64,000 nucleotides of DNA from Levilactobacillus tongjiangensis (GTDB lineage Bacteria; Bacillota; Bacilli; Lactobacillales; Lactobacillaceae). The stretch is from NCBI RefSeq assembly GCF_003946345.1, contig NZ_RHNY01000012.1:36855-100854 (forward strand), read 5' to 3'. The position numbers and the translations under genes are program-made. Under the pieces are notes generated by a model. The model was given only the letters and a program-made list of their open reading frames with translations, did not search any database and was not told the origin of the DNA. Below are positions 48,417 through 57,083 of the stretch, piece by piece; position 1 is the stretch's first letter; each line of letters begins with the position of its first letter.

Positions 48417-49280
48417 ATGACATCAAAAATCAATGGCATTACTTTTGCTCAGAATGGTTTAGAAGCAATGTACTTGCCTCGTCGTAAGCAATTTAAGGTT
48501 AACCAGTCACTGCGAGACATGTTCAATGAGAAACATATTTATACACGGATAATTAAAGACGGCTCTCACCGTTTAAGATATGATTCTCTGATTGAAGTTC
48601 CACTAAATGCTCAAATAGAACCTTATACATTATTTCTTGGCGGCCGACGTTTTTTCTCCATGGGTGCGTTTAGCTTGACAGGTAATAATGATTTACCACT
48701 TAATACTGTCGTTGGTCGATACTCCTCCATTGCTAGCGGAGTTAGACGAATGCAGGGTAGCCACCCAATCGATCGTTTCACCTCATCAACGCTAACCTAT
48801 GATATGCATAACAGTGCCTACCAGGACTACCTAGAGGAAGCGGGAAAATCCTTCCAAAATGTTCCTAGCAAGGTCAAAAATGGTGGCCCGATTACCATTG
48901 GGAATGATGTTTGGATTGGCGAAAACGTTACCTTTGTTCCTAAAGGTGTTACAGTCGGCAACGGTGCCGTCATTGCTGGTGGTGCGTTAGTCACTAAAGA
49001 TGTCCCACCGTACGCTGTGGTTGGCGGGGTACCCGCTAAAATTCTCAAATATCGATTCCCACCTGAAATTATTCAACACCTATTAAAACTTCAGTGGTGG
49101 CAATATGGCTTTGCTGACTTCGAGGGCATTCGTGGCGATGACAAAATCGAAGATTTCATTCATTCAATGGAGCACCTAATCGACATGGGTGACATTCAAC
49201 CATTTAATCCCACCCCAATCGGAATCGATGATTTCATTCAGACTGAAGAGGAAGACCCTAAAAAGCCCCAAAGCAACTAG
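48417..49280 (+). CDS. Hexapeptide-repeat acetyltransferase, third paralogue
   Basis: 287 residues with the same layout as the other three: extension with IEPYTLFLGGRRFFSMGAFS, then the beta-helix ([39 protein letters not shown]) and QWWQYGFADFEGI. The most diverged C-terminus (acidic EEEDPKKPQSN). AAAGGAAG precedes ATG 48417. It converges on the fourth paralogue and they share a bidirectional terminator. Role in O-acetylating a surface polymer is inferred from the neighbourhood. Confidence 0.85.
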   Translation: MTSKINGITFAQNGLEAMYLPRRKQFKVNQSLRDMFNEKHIYTRIIKDGSHRLRYDSLIEVPLNAQIEPYTLFLGGRRFFSMGAFSLTGNNDLPLNTVVGRYSSIASGVRRMQGSHPIDRFTSSTLTYDMHNSAYQDYLEEAGKSFQNVPSKVKNGGPITIGNDVWIGENVTFVPKGVTVGNGAVIAGGALVTKDVPPYAVVGGVPAKILKYRFPPEIIQHLLKLQWWQYGFADFEGIRGDDKIEDFIHSMEHLIDMGDIQPFNPTPIGIDDFIQTEEEDPKKPQSN

Positions 49281-49309
49281 TTTTTTTAGTCTTTACTCTA
49301 TCAAAAGTA

Positions 49310-49357
49310 CTTAAAAGAGAGGCTACTGATCAGATATCAGTAACCTCTCTTTATAAG
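49310..49357. terminator. Bidirectional terminator between convergent acetyltransferase genes
   Basis: AAAGAGAGGCTACTGATC / GATATCAGTAACCTCTCTTT, with T or A runs on both sides, serving both genes. Confidence 0.85.
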
Positions 49358-49365
49358 TAACCAAA

Positions 49366-50199
49366 TTATTTTTCTTCTAAACGGTCAAAATCCGCCATCG
49401 TCACAATTTCAGGTTCATAAGGCTTGAGTTTACCAGCTGCTTGTAGGCTCTCAACCTCGTCCAAAAATTTGTCGATTGGATCATCAACTTTAATATTTGT
49501 AAATTGTCCAAAATCATATTGCCACCACTTCAATGCCATTAATCTTTTAATGGTATCTGGGTCAAAACGATATTTAATCACGTGAGCTGGAACACCAACT
49601 ACCACTGCGTATGGTGGAACGTCTTTGGTAACTACCGAATCAGCACCAATGACGGCACCGTCATTGACCACAATCCCCTTAGAAGAAAAGGTCACATTTT
49701 CTCCAATCCAGACATCATTGCCGATGATGATTGGATACTCCCTTGTCACATCACTTCGAACCGGTTCAATATGTGCGTTGAAATCTTCTTTATATGTATT
49801 GAGAGCAGCGTTGTGGGGGTCGTAGGTCAGAATTGACGAGGTAAAGCGATTCATTGGATGGTTAGGCCCCATTTCCCTCACTGCACCAGAAATCACCGAA
49901 TACCGGCCAATAATCGTATGAATTGGTAAATTACTTTGAGAATAACTAAATGCGCCCATCGAAAAAAAATATCCCCCTGAAGCAAAAATAGTGTATGGTT
50001 CTACAGACACATTCCGGGCCACATGAAGTCTCTCATTCAATTTGAATCGGATATCTGCAGACATAAAACGGGTAAAAATTTTGTGGTCCTTAAGCATCTT
50101 GCCAGTTTCTGGTGCAAAATCAAATCTTTTGCTAAATTGTTCTTTCTCATAAACTAAACCTTTTTGAAAAAAAGTGACGCCTTTTATTTCTGTTGCCAT
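49366..50199 (-). CDS. Hexapeptide-repeat acetyltransferase, fourth paralogue
   Basis: 277 residues. VEPYTIFASGGYFFSMGAFSYSQSNLPIHTIIGRYS in the extension, then IIGNDVWIGENVTFSSKGIVV and [18 protein letters not shown]. Closest in appearance to the tandem pair at 17-18.7 kb (same SYS.SNLP block) although it lies 31 kb away. GC is lower than in that pair. First gene reached after the surface operon, but a surface-protein remnant and terminator lie between, so it has its own transcript. Confidence 0.85.
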   Translation of the reverse strand: MATEIKGVTFFQKGLVYEKEQFSKRFDFAPETGKMLKDHKIFTRFMSADIRFKLNERLHVARNVSVEPYTIFASGGYFFSMGAFSYSQSNLPIHTIIGRYSVISGAVREMGPNHPMNRFTSSILTYDPHNAALNTYKEDFNAHIEPVRSDVTREYPIIIGNDVWIGENVTFSSKGIVVNDGAVIGADSVVTKDVPPYAVVVGVPAHVIKYRFDPDTIKRLMALKWWQYDFGQFTNIKVDDPIDKFLDEVESLQAAGKLKPYEPEIVTMADFDRLEEK

Positions 50200-50448
50200 A
50201 TCATATTCACACCCTTAATTTATTCATTAAAAACTACTTATAACACCTTTGTCAAAAACTGCCTCTAAAATATCAACTGTTTTCAATATACCACTTCTCT
50301 CATTAATGATTAAGTTTGATTCAGTCAAACACTTTTCAAAATATTCTTACACATAATTAAAATTGTAACAAAATGTTTGTTCCTGAGATTCATTACAATT
50401 TTTTTGTTCAACTAATAGTTTCTTAACTTCAAATGATGTTGGATTTAT

Positions 50449-50485
50449 AAAAAATGGGATGCTGAATTCAGCATCCCATTTTTCA
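50449..50485. terminator. Perfect palindromic terminator
   Basis: AAATGGGATGCTGAATTCAG closes with CATCCCATTT, flanked by A and T runs on both sides. It follows the surface-protein remnant by about 50 bases on the minus strand and can work in either direction. Confidence 0.9.
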
Positions 50486-50537
50486 ACCATAACCACGTTA
50501 AAGTGAAAATAAACATTCTCAATAAACTACTTAACAG

Positions 50538-50639
50538 TTATCCAAAAGTCCCAACACCCACGACATACTGTTCATTTCCAACCTCAATCCGATAGTAATC
50601 ATTATTTCGGTTGCTCGTATACTTTACATACTTAATTGG
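50538..50639 (-). pseudogene. Remnant of a surface-protein C-terminus
   Basis: On the minus strand an open stretch of 33 codons ends at TAA 50540-50538 and reads PIKYVKYTSNRNNDYYRIEV then GNEQYVVGVGTFG. Alternating aromatic and charged residues look like the last strand pair of a cell-surface repeat of SH3b or S-layer type. The frame is closed upstream by TAA, there is no start codon, and a terminator follows, as expected for a deletion remnant. Similarity is judged by eye only. Confidence 0.45.
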
Positions 50640-50863
50640 TTAGAGTGTGCGTGAGTCGATGATTCGCACTAACAAATATCTTCTCCTAGGAGAAGATAGA
50701 CAACAACGAAGCCAAGACATTGCTAATCATCCCATTATCCTTAAGACTCAGATCACATAATCTTGCATATACTAATCTGAAAGCAATTCACGACCTAGAA
50801 TCTGCAATTTCTGTTTCGAAATTGCAAATCACATTAATCTAATGCCTAAAATTATTGATAGAT
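50640..50863. other. Intergenic region after the surface operon
   Basis: Holds a TGCAATTTC / GAAATTGCA hairpin (about 50802-50827) without a T-run, just after the last operon gene; a possible RNA 3' stabiliser. CTTCTCCTAGGAGAAG (50680-50695) is a perfect palindrome of unknown role. No gene recognised. Confidence 0.45.
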
Positions 50864-52720
50864 CTAAAGCAATTGCCATTTTACGCCATACCGATATGCA
50901 GCCAAATAGTTATAGAACTTCGGTTTATGACTTATCATTGGTTCAAGCTGTTGCCAATATTCTTGCCGATGCGTAGTCTCTAACGCCAATTCTAAGACAC
51001 GTTGCCGCGCAAAATCCCTAGTTTGTTGTTCTACCTGATTATCCCAGAAAGTCATTAATTTTTGCGGTTCACTAACAAGCTGATTAAATTCACTGAACTT
51101 TCCTGGCAAAAACCGCTCAAAAACATACTTCACTTGAGCTATCGTTGCACGAGGAATATTCATCTTATGCTCGTTCAGGTACATATATCTAGCCAAAATA
51201 TAACAAGCAATTTCTGCATTCATTTCGTGATGATGAACATGAAAACCAGCAAAAAAATTATTGATTCGAAGTATTTCAGAAGTCTCTCCTTCATTCAAAT
51301 AACCAGCTTGCAAAAGCCTTGTTCCTGTCAAAATACTAAAACGATTATTCGTTCGAGCACTGCTCATCAAGTAGGGAGCACTGTATTTAGGCGCCACATC
51401 ATGTGAAATCCAGAATTTGAATAAAACACTACTTGCACTTAGATCACTCTCGCACTCCTGCCAGATAGCCTGACGCTGCTCATCCGAAATACCCGGCAAT
51501 TCGTATCTCAGTGATTTTTTATAAGCAATATCTTGCTCAACCAACGTAGAAGTATTTGTTCTCAGCCAATGATTAGGTGAAAAATCTTTGTTCTGTGAAA
51601 AGCTTTTTAATTCGGCTAGTTCAGTATTAGTAATGCGATCAAAAATATCGGTCTGCTTTGATTTCAAGATTGCCAAAACGTTTTTTGTCGATCTTTCATG
51701 TACCACGACGGACTCACTTGTGGGTTCATCGGACCATTTAACCCACCTACTAAATAAGCTTTTTTTGGTGACATTTTTTTCTTTAATCGATTGCTTTAAA
51801 AATTCATCTAGAATCAATTGCGCGTTAAACGTAACACCCAAAGCATCGTGTACTAAAAGCTTTTTATGACCGGAATGAAAAAGATCACTAAATTCAATAG
51901 GTAGCTCTGTATCTTCGAAAAATCCTTCCGGTTGAAAACTACTAATTCTAAAGTGTATTGCTAATATCCCAAAATAAACTGCATAGAGTCTTTCAAGAAA
52001 GCCCGGAAATTTAGTTCCACCATTCTGCGTATACTCCTTTAAATCTACGAGTAACGGGTAAAAATCAACTACCCGATAATAATCCCTGATGATTGGATAT
52101 TGTCGAATGAACGGATAAATAAAGAATTGAATATTAGCAACCAATCCCCTAGTGAACGAAAATTCTGCAATATCAAAGTTAATTAACTTGCGAACATCTG
52201 CGCTATAACCCATGAATGCAAAATCTGAAAACTGAAGAATTCTACCCGTACGTGCTTTAAAGATTGCGATTTGATGTTCAAAGACTTGTGGGAAATTTGG
52301 TAGATTCCATTGTTGAACTTTATCAGCCACCCTTGGGAGTGGATCGGGTTCATCAAGCATTGCTAAAAACTTACGTGTACTTGGCAATGCTCGGTCAGTT
52401 CTCGTTTTTAAAACGATAGCTTCAGCTGGTATCACATCCAAAGCCGCTTGCATTTGCTTAGCCTGACGCCAGTAGTTCACTGAACCTGACCGCATCCCCG
52501 CAACTAAATGATCATTCTGCTCAGATTCTACAATCGCGACGTCATTCTCTATCAGCTTTTCACGGAGCGACTTCAGATTTGCGAACTCATCTTTCCAAGT
52601 AGTTACCACGATACCTTGGATGATTCCTTTCTGCCTGGACTTCAATAAAAAATCCATTATCATACTAAAATCAACCTGATCTCTAACTGTTCCACAAACC
52701 ATTGCCCATACTGTCCGCAA
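50864..52720 (-). CDS. WavE-like putative glycosyltransferase, large paralogue 2
   Basis: 618 residues. The first 300 resemble the WavE polysaccharide-synthesis family: VWAMVCGTVRDQVDFSMI, IQGIVVTTWKDE, SVNYWRQAKQMQAALDVIP and the VLKTRTDRALP motif that matches the KIRTD donor-site type. The rest is a helical domain of unknown fold, rich in Leu, Glu and aromatic residues. The start is TTG 52720 (GGAGGGG 6 bases upstream), which aligns exactly with the ATG of paralogue 54578-56365. No signal peptide or membrane span, so it acts in the cytosol. Last gene of the operon. Acceptor unknown. Confidence 0.65.
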   Translation of the reverse strand: MRTVWAMVCGTVRDQVDFSMIMDFLLKSRQKGIIQGIVVTTWKDEFANLKSLREKLIENDVAIVESEQNDHLVAGMRSGSVNYWRQAKQMQAALDVIPAEAIVLKTRTDRALPSTRKFLAMLDEPDPLPRVADKVQQWNLPNFPQVFEHQIAIFKARTGRILQFSDFAFMGYSADVRKLINFDIAEFSFTRGLVANIQFFIYPFIRQYPIIRDYYRVVDFYPLLVDLKEYTQNGGTKFPGFLERLYAVYFGILAIHFRISSFQPEGFFEDTELPIEFSDLFHSGHKKLLVHDALGVTFNAQLILDEFLKQSIKEKNVTKKSLFSRWVKWSDEPTSESVVVHERSTKNVLAILKSKQTDIFDRITNTELAELKSFSQNKDFSPNHWLRTNTSTLVEQDIAYKKSLRYELPGISDEQRQAIWQECESDLSASSVLFKFWISHDVAPKYSAPYLMSSARTNNRFSILTGTRLLQAGYLNEGETSEILRINNFFAGFHVHHHEMNAEIACYILARYMYLNEHKMNIPRATIAQVKYVFERFLPGKFSEFNQLVSEPQKLMTFWDNQVEQQTRDFARQRVLELALETTHRQEYWQQLEPMISHKPKFYNYLAAYRYGVKWQLL

Positions 52721-52779
52721 GTGAATCCCCTCCACAAAGATTTAATGATTTAGCATTCCATATAAATATGCTGAATTGT

Positions 52780-54573
52780 TTATTTTAATCTATTTTTTCG
52801 ATACACGTACTGCAACGTTTGATTGTCAATCTTCCAGTTGTCTAACTCACTCCCATTTAACTTCAAGCCTAGAAGTAACTTGGAAAACTCATTTTCTGTG
52901 ACCACACGTGGTTGAAATTTGGTTTCATGATTTTCAGCGTTCATAAATCGGACAGTTAACAACATACCATCCTCATTGGCACTTATTTCGACGAACCCAC
53001 CAAAAGGTAATGAATGAGGGTATTTTTTAAATTCTCCTTCACTGTTGAAAAAAGCATTCCCAAGACCATAAAAAACTGGATGACCTGAAATCAACTCAAT
53101 ATCCTGCAACGCGTGTGCCCCATGTCCTATGATGATATCTGCCCCTGCGCCAATCATTTTCATTGCTAATTGTTTTTGACGTTCAGCTACCGGTTGAAAA
53201 TCCGTACCCCAATGTGGTGAAACAACTATCAACCTCTCTGGATTCTGGAGTCGTTCCCAAGCAATTTTACGAAATAGTACTTCACCTAATGGTGATACAC
53301 CCATCTTGCCAAACAACGAGTAAAACTCGTATTCCCGATAATATCTCTTGTTGTACCAATATGCATTAAAGAGAGAAATCTTGACACCCTGTCCATTTAT
53401 TCGTACGGGGTTTGTTGCCTTATCAATATCCTGTCCCACACCAATATGAGGAATCTCTGCTTTTTCTAAATATTCGATGGATTGTTCAAATCCATTTTCT
53501 CCATAATCCCCACCATGATTATTGGCCATCAAAGCCAATCCTAGATTTGCTTTCTTAAGAGCCTGCAATGTTTTACGAGGCTTACTTCCAAGTACAAATG
53601 CCTTTGAATTCAGTAATTTTGAGCTTTCAAGATCATCCACTAAAACTGATTCCAAATTAAAGACATTAAGGCTATTTTTTTGGAGATAGGACTTCATCCC
53701 TAAAAAAGTATAGTCATAACCTTTTTCCGAGAGTGGATCCCATTGTTGACGTTTCAAACGCCGCTTAGAATAAAATTCACCTGGATAAACATCTCCCCAA
53801 AAGCTGACGACTGGTTGATTGGACTTTAGATTCAATTCCTCGATTGCATAAGCAGACAACTGAGAGCCAGAAATCTCATATACATCTTCAACCAGTTTTG
53901 AAAGAATAATGTCGCGCTGATATCCATTCTCTGCACCCAATATCACATACATGTTCGTATGGTCAAATGCAATAGCATCACCATTGTTTGGTCCGAAAAA
54001 GTAGCCACCTGTCAATTCACCATTTTTCACTAACATCGTCGAATTGTAAAAGTACTTGCCTGATTGGACACAATCAGTTTGATGCATCAAATCCCTATAC
54101 GACAATTTCAGCTGTGAGAAGACCACTCCTAAGCAGCGAAGCATTCTAATATCGTATATTTGCCTAACAGAATTCCGAATCCGCCCTGTTTGATTTGCCA
54201 GAGCTCCTTCCATTTTATTTATCCAAGGAAGTTCTCGATAAAGCGCACTCATTTTTTTATGAGTTTGTTCGCGCACCATCTGGCAAATCGCGAGTGCCAC
54301 AGCTGGATTAGACGTAACTAACATCAAGTCAACTAATTGCTGTGCACTCAGCACCTCTTCCTCTTCGAAAAGTTTATGACTTGGGTCATTTTCCTTCACA
54401 AATTTTTTTGATAGTTGAGTCATCGTATTAGGTTCGATTTTTTGAATGCTCATCAGATTCAGAAAAACATACAACGTAACCGCATTCCCAATACCAGATT
54501 CAACTTGGGTGTTTGAATCCCCAATACTTTTCAAAATCTGATTGTGTTCCAGCAAAATTTTTTGAGCAAACAT
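52780..54573 (-). CDS. CapA-like metallophosphoesterase with degenerate carboxypeptidase-like N-terminus
   Basis: 597 residues from ATG 54573 (GGGAG 12 bases upstream; 4 bases after the previous stop). Residues about 250-560 are the CapA/PgsA fold: FWGDVYPGE, NVFNLESVL, LALMANNHGGDYGENG, VVSPHWGTDFQP, IIGHGAHALQ and VFYGLGNAFF, with the metal ligands intact. CapA proteins act in poly-gamma-glutamate or capsule export. Residues 1-230 resemble a D-Ala carboxypeptidase: SAQQLVDLMLVTSNPAVALA parallels the SxN region and VKNGELTGGYF the KTG region, but the SxxK position reads GIGNAV, so it is probably inactive. No signal peptide or membrane helix is seen, odd for CapA. It lies between the two WavE-like genes. 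Confidence 0.7.
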   Translation of the reverse strand: MFAQKILLEHNQILKSIGDSNTQVESGIGNAVTLYVFLNLMSIQKIEPNTMTQLSKKFVKENDPSHKLFEEEEVLSAQQLVDLMLVTSNPAVALAICQMVREQTHKKMSALYRELPWINKMEGALANQTGRIRNSVRQIYDIRMLRCLGVVFSQLKLSYRDLMHQTDCVQSGKYFYNSTMLVKNGELTGGYFFGPNNGDAIAFDHTNMYVILGAENGYQRDIILSKLVEDVYEISGSQLSAYAIEELNLKSNQPVVSFWGDVYPGEFYSKRRLKRQQWDPLSEKGYDYTFLGMKSYLQKNSLNVFNLESVLVDDLESSKLLNSKAFVLGSKPRKTLQALKKANLGLALMANNHGGDYGENGFEQSIEYLEKAEIPHIGVGQDIDKATNPVRINGQGVKISLFNAYWYNKRYYREYEFYSLFGKMGVSPLGEVLFRKIAWERLQNPERLIVVSPHWGTDFQPVAERQKQLAMKMIGAGADIIIGHGAHALQDIELISGHPVFYGLGNAFFNSEGEFKKYPHSLPFGGFVEISANEDGMLLTVRFMNAENHETKFQPRVVTENEFSKLLLGLKLNGSELDNWKIDNQTLQYVYRKNRLK

Positions 54574-54577
54574 TGCT

Positions 54578-56365
54578 TCAATCAACTCCCAACAGCGAAT
54601 TTCGAATAGCAAATTCGTAGTTTGCCTTGTTTCTTGGTTCTTTCGTCGTAAAAAGACCATTTAAAATATCCCAGTATTTACTCTTCTTCGTTAATTCTAG
54701 AGCTAATTCTACTAGTCGACGATAACGGACTTGATGCTTACCATCGTCAACCTTGGATAATTGTTCGTCAAAGAACATTTCTAATTTTGTGGGCTCCTTG
54801 GAAGCCAACATAAATGCCTCAGCTCTTCCCGGGAGATAACGGTTCAGTACTGCATAAACCTGTTTTGAAAGCTCAGGTGTCACTTCCTGCTGCTCGTGCC
54901 GAACATATGCCCAATAACTCAAGATATAACAACTCACCTTGACGTTGATTGTTCCGTGAAGTCGATGCATGCTCGCCCGAAAATTATTGATACGCACTAC
55001 TTCTTTTGCAACTTCATCGCTCAGCTTGTGTCCTCTTAATAATCTGGTCAAAGTCAAAATACCATATTGATTACCAGCCTTCGCACAACTCAACAGGTAT
55101 ACTGGCGTATCAGCTGGTGTAAGCTGATGCTTACACCAATATTCAAATAAAAAGTTTGGTACGTTAGTTGATTTTGAACAGGCATTCCAAATTTTCGCTT
55201 GCTCCTCAGACGAAACTCCTGGAAAAGTAAATGACATTGGAACACTATAGTTCGATTTTGTAGACTTTACCTCAATCCGCGTTCTACGAAGCCAATGGTG
55301 AGCTGAAAAAGCTTCATCTTTTTGAAAAACATCAAGCTCGTCCATTTCCTTTGGAGTAGCTCTCTGCAAATTATCAGGTACAAATGTTGAAAATAATTTA
55401 AGTACGTTCTTTGTACTCAAATTGTTTTCAACTCCTGTTTGCTTCACGAAATCTTCAAGTATTTCTTTTGAATTAAAAGATACTCCTAATGCATCATGAA
55501 CAAGATGACCGTTATGCCCAGTCTTAAAGAAATCAGCAAACTCAATTGGTTGCCCAGTAGACCCCAATTTTTCTGGATTTGGGCTTAATAGTCGAAAATG
55601 TGTCAATAGAATTTGGAAAAATGCAGCATATACCCTTTCAAAAAATTGCGGGAATTTTTTTCCTTCATGCAACGTATAATTTTCTAAATCACCAATTAGC
55701 GGGCGGAAATTAATCAGATGAAAATAGTCCTTGATCACAGGAAAATCTCTGAAAAATGGATATATGAAAAATTGTGTGTTAGCAACCAAATCCCTTGACA
55801 GATAAAATTCGGAAACGTCAAAATTTATCAACTTTTCAATATCATCGTGATATCCCAAAAAAGCATAATCTGTATACTGCATAATTCTACTGGAACGAGC
55901 CTGTAAAACTGCAATTTGATGGCCAAACTCAATCGGGAAATTCTTTAATTTAAAGTTATCAGCAGCATTTGACACCTTTGGTAACGGGTTGGCATCAGAG
56001 AGTATTGCAACTAAACGCTGGGTTGCTGGTAATGCTCGATCTGTACGGGTTTTTAAAATAACCGTTCCACGAGGAATAACATCTAAGGCAGCCTGCAATT
56101 GCGTCGCTTGTCGCCAATAATTTATTGAATTGCTCTTTAATGTTCCTACTCGTGAATCATTAGGCAATGACTCTACCAACTTCACATCATTTAACCTTAG
56201 TTTCTCCCGCAATGCCTGCTTCTCACCCAATTCATCCTTCCAGGTTGAAAAGACAATTCCCTCAATCGTCCCCTTTTCTCTCCACGTTAACAACCGATCA
56301 ATAATCAAACTAAACTCAACTTCATCTCGGAGCGTCCCACAAACAATTGCCCAAACATGTTTCAT
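54578..56365 (-). CDS. WavE-like putative glycosyltransferase, large paralogue 1
   Basis: 595 residues, same design as 50864-52720: VWAIVCGTLRDEVEFSLIID, IEGIVFSTWKDE, SINYWRQATQLQAALDVIP, VILKTRTDRALP (about residue 105), then the shared helical C-terminal domain (LSCAKAGNQYGILTLTRLL, ARVNNFRAS-like). ATG overlaps the stop of the broken nucleotidyltransferase gene (ATGA). Two copies around a CapA-like gene suggest two sequential transfers or a heteromer. Assignment to WavE is by motif pattern, not by search. Confidence 0.65.
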   Translation of the reverse strand: MKHVWAIVCGTLRDEVEFSLIIDRLLTWREKGTIEGIVFSTWKDELGEKQALREKLRLNDVKLVESLPNDSRVGTLKSNSINYWRQATQLQAALDVIPRGTVILKTRTDRALPATQRLVAILSDANPLPKVSNAADNFKLKNFPIEFGHQIAVLQARSSRIMQYTDYAFLGYHDDIEKLINFDVSEFYLSRDLVANTQFFIYPFFRDFPVIKDYFHLINFRPLIGDLENYTLHEGKKFPQFFERVYAAFFQILLTHFRLLSPNPEKLGSTGQPIEFADFFKTGHNGHLVHDALGVSFNSKEILEDFVKQTGVENNLSTKNVLKLFSTFVPDNLQRATPKEMDELDVFQKDEAFSAHHWLRRTRIEVKSTKSNYSVPMSFTFPGVSSEEQAKIWNACSKSTNVPNFLFEYWCKHQLTPADTPVYLLSCAKAGNQYGILTLTRLLRGHKLSDEVAKEVVRINNFRASMHRLHGTINVKVSCYILSYWAYVRHEQQEVTPELSKQVYAVLNRYLPGRAEAFMLASKEPTKLEMFFDEQLSKVDDGKHQVRYRRLVELALELTKKSKYWDILNGLFTTKEPRNKANYEFAIRNSLLGVD

Positions 56366-57081
56366 TTGGCTGCCGCCTCCTTAAAGACCGCCAGTTCCTC
56401 TGGCGTTCCCAGCACATGTACAACATCAAACGGAATATCCGTATAAGTTATCTTGGCACCCTCTTGAAGCATGTAATGATACATCGGTGCCACATAAACC
56501 TCGCCGTATTCCTGTTTGATAGCTGCTCCGTACCGCTGGTAAATATCAGCAAATTGCTGAAAACTGGCAAAATAGTAGAACCCAACGGAGGCGTGGTCAG
56601 AGACCCGCCGCTTTTCCACGACATCAGTGACGTGACCGCTTTCATCTAGTTGCACAAAAGACCAGTGATCCCCCGGAGCCGTGAAGGTCGTCAGATTACC
56701 ATCGCAACCTGCCAAGTCTGCCTTTAAAATATTGTTCGGTTCTACGTAAGTGTCAATATTGTAGACGGCAACCCCAGCTTCTGGCTTGAGTACGTTCTTA
56801 GCAGCCATGACCGTCGATGCCTGGCCAGAGGTCAATTCGTCAATTTCAACTAACTGAAATTAATGAATACCTGCCTGCTGAATCAGATTCTCCAATCTCT
56901 CACGATCATACTGCCCTTTTCTAACAACGAAGACGAACTCCTCATCCACAAAGTCTTTCAACGACAGCATGGCCCATTCAAACAGACTCTTACCACGAAC
57001 TTCAATTTCATGCTTAGGGACTGTATACCCAACTTTTCTGAAGCGGGACCCTTGTCCAGCCATCGTGACCACAATTTGCAA
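56362..57081 (-). pseudogene. Sugar nucleotidyltransferase broken by one stop codon
   Basis: An NTP-transferase that would activate a sugar or polyol phosphate. One frame of 240 codons runs from ATG 57081 (MQIVVTMAGQGSRFRKVGYT, the G-rich nucleotide loop) to TGA 56362, interrupted only by TAA at 56862-56860. Residues before it end QQAGIH and after it continue FQLVEIDELTSGQASTVMAA, exactly as in intact homologues (acceptor motif DELTSGQASTV). The overlap with the next gene (ATGA) is preserved. Either a recent nonsense mutation, a read-through site or a base-calling error. The downstream half has a TTG but no ribosome site, so two separate proteins are unlikely. Confidence 0.85.
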
Positions 57082-57083
57082 TA

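Noticed and set aside
50641..50757. Short plus-strand frame beginning with GTG CGT GAG
   Set aside because: No ribosome site, no promoter and no recognisable protein features.
56362..56835. Separate 157-codon gene starting at TTG
   Set aside because: No ribosome site precedes it, and it continues in frame from the upstream half; it is one gene broken by a stop codon.
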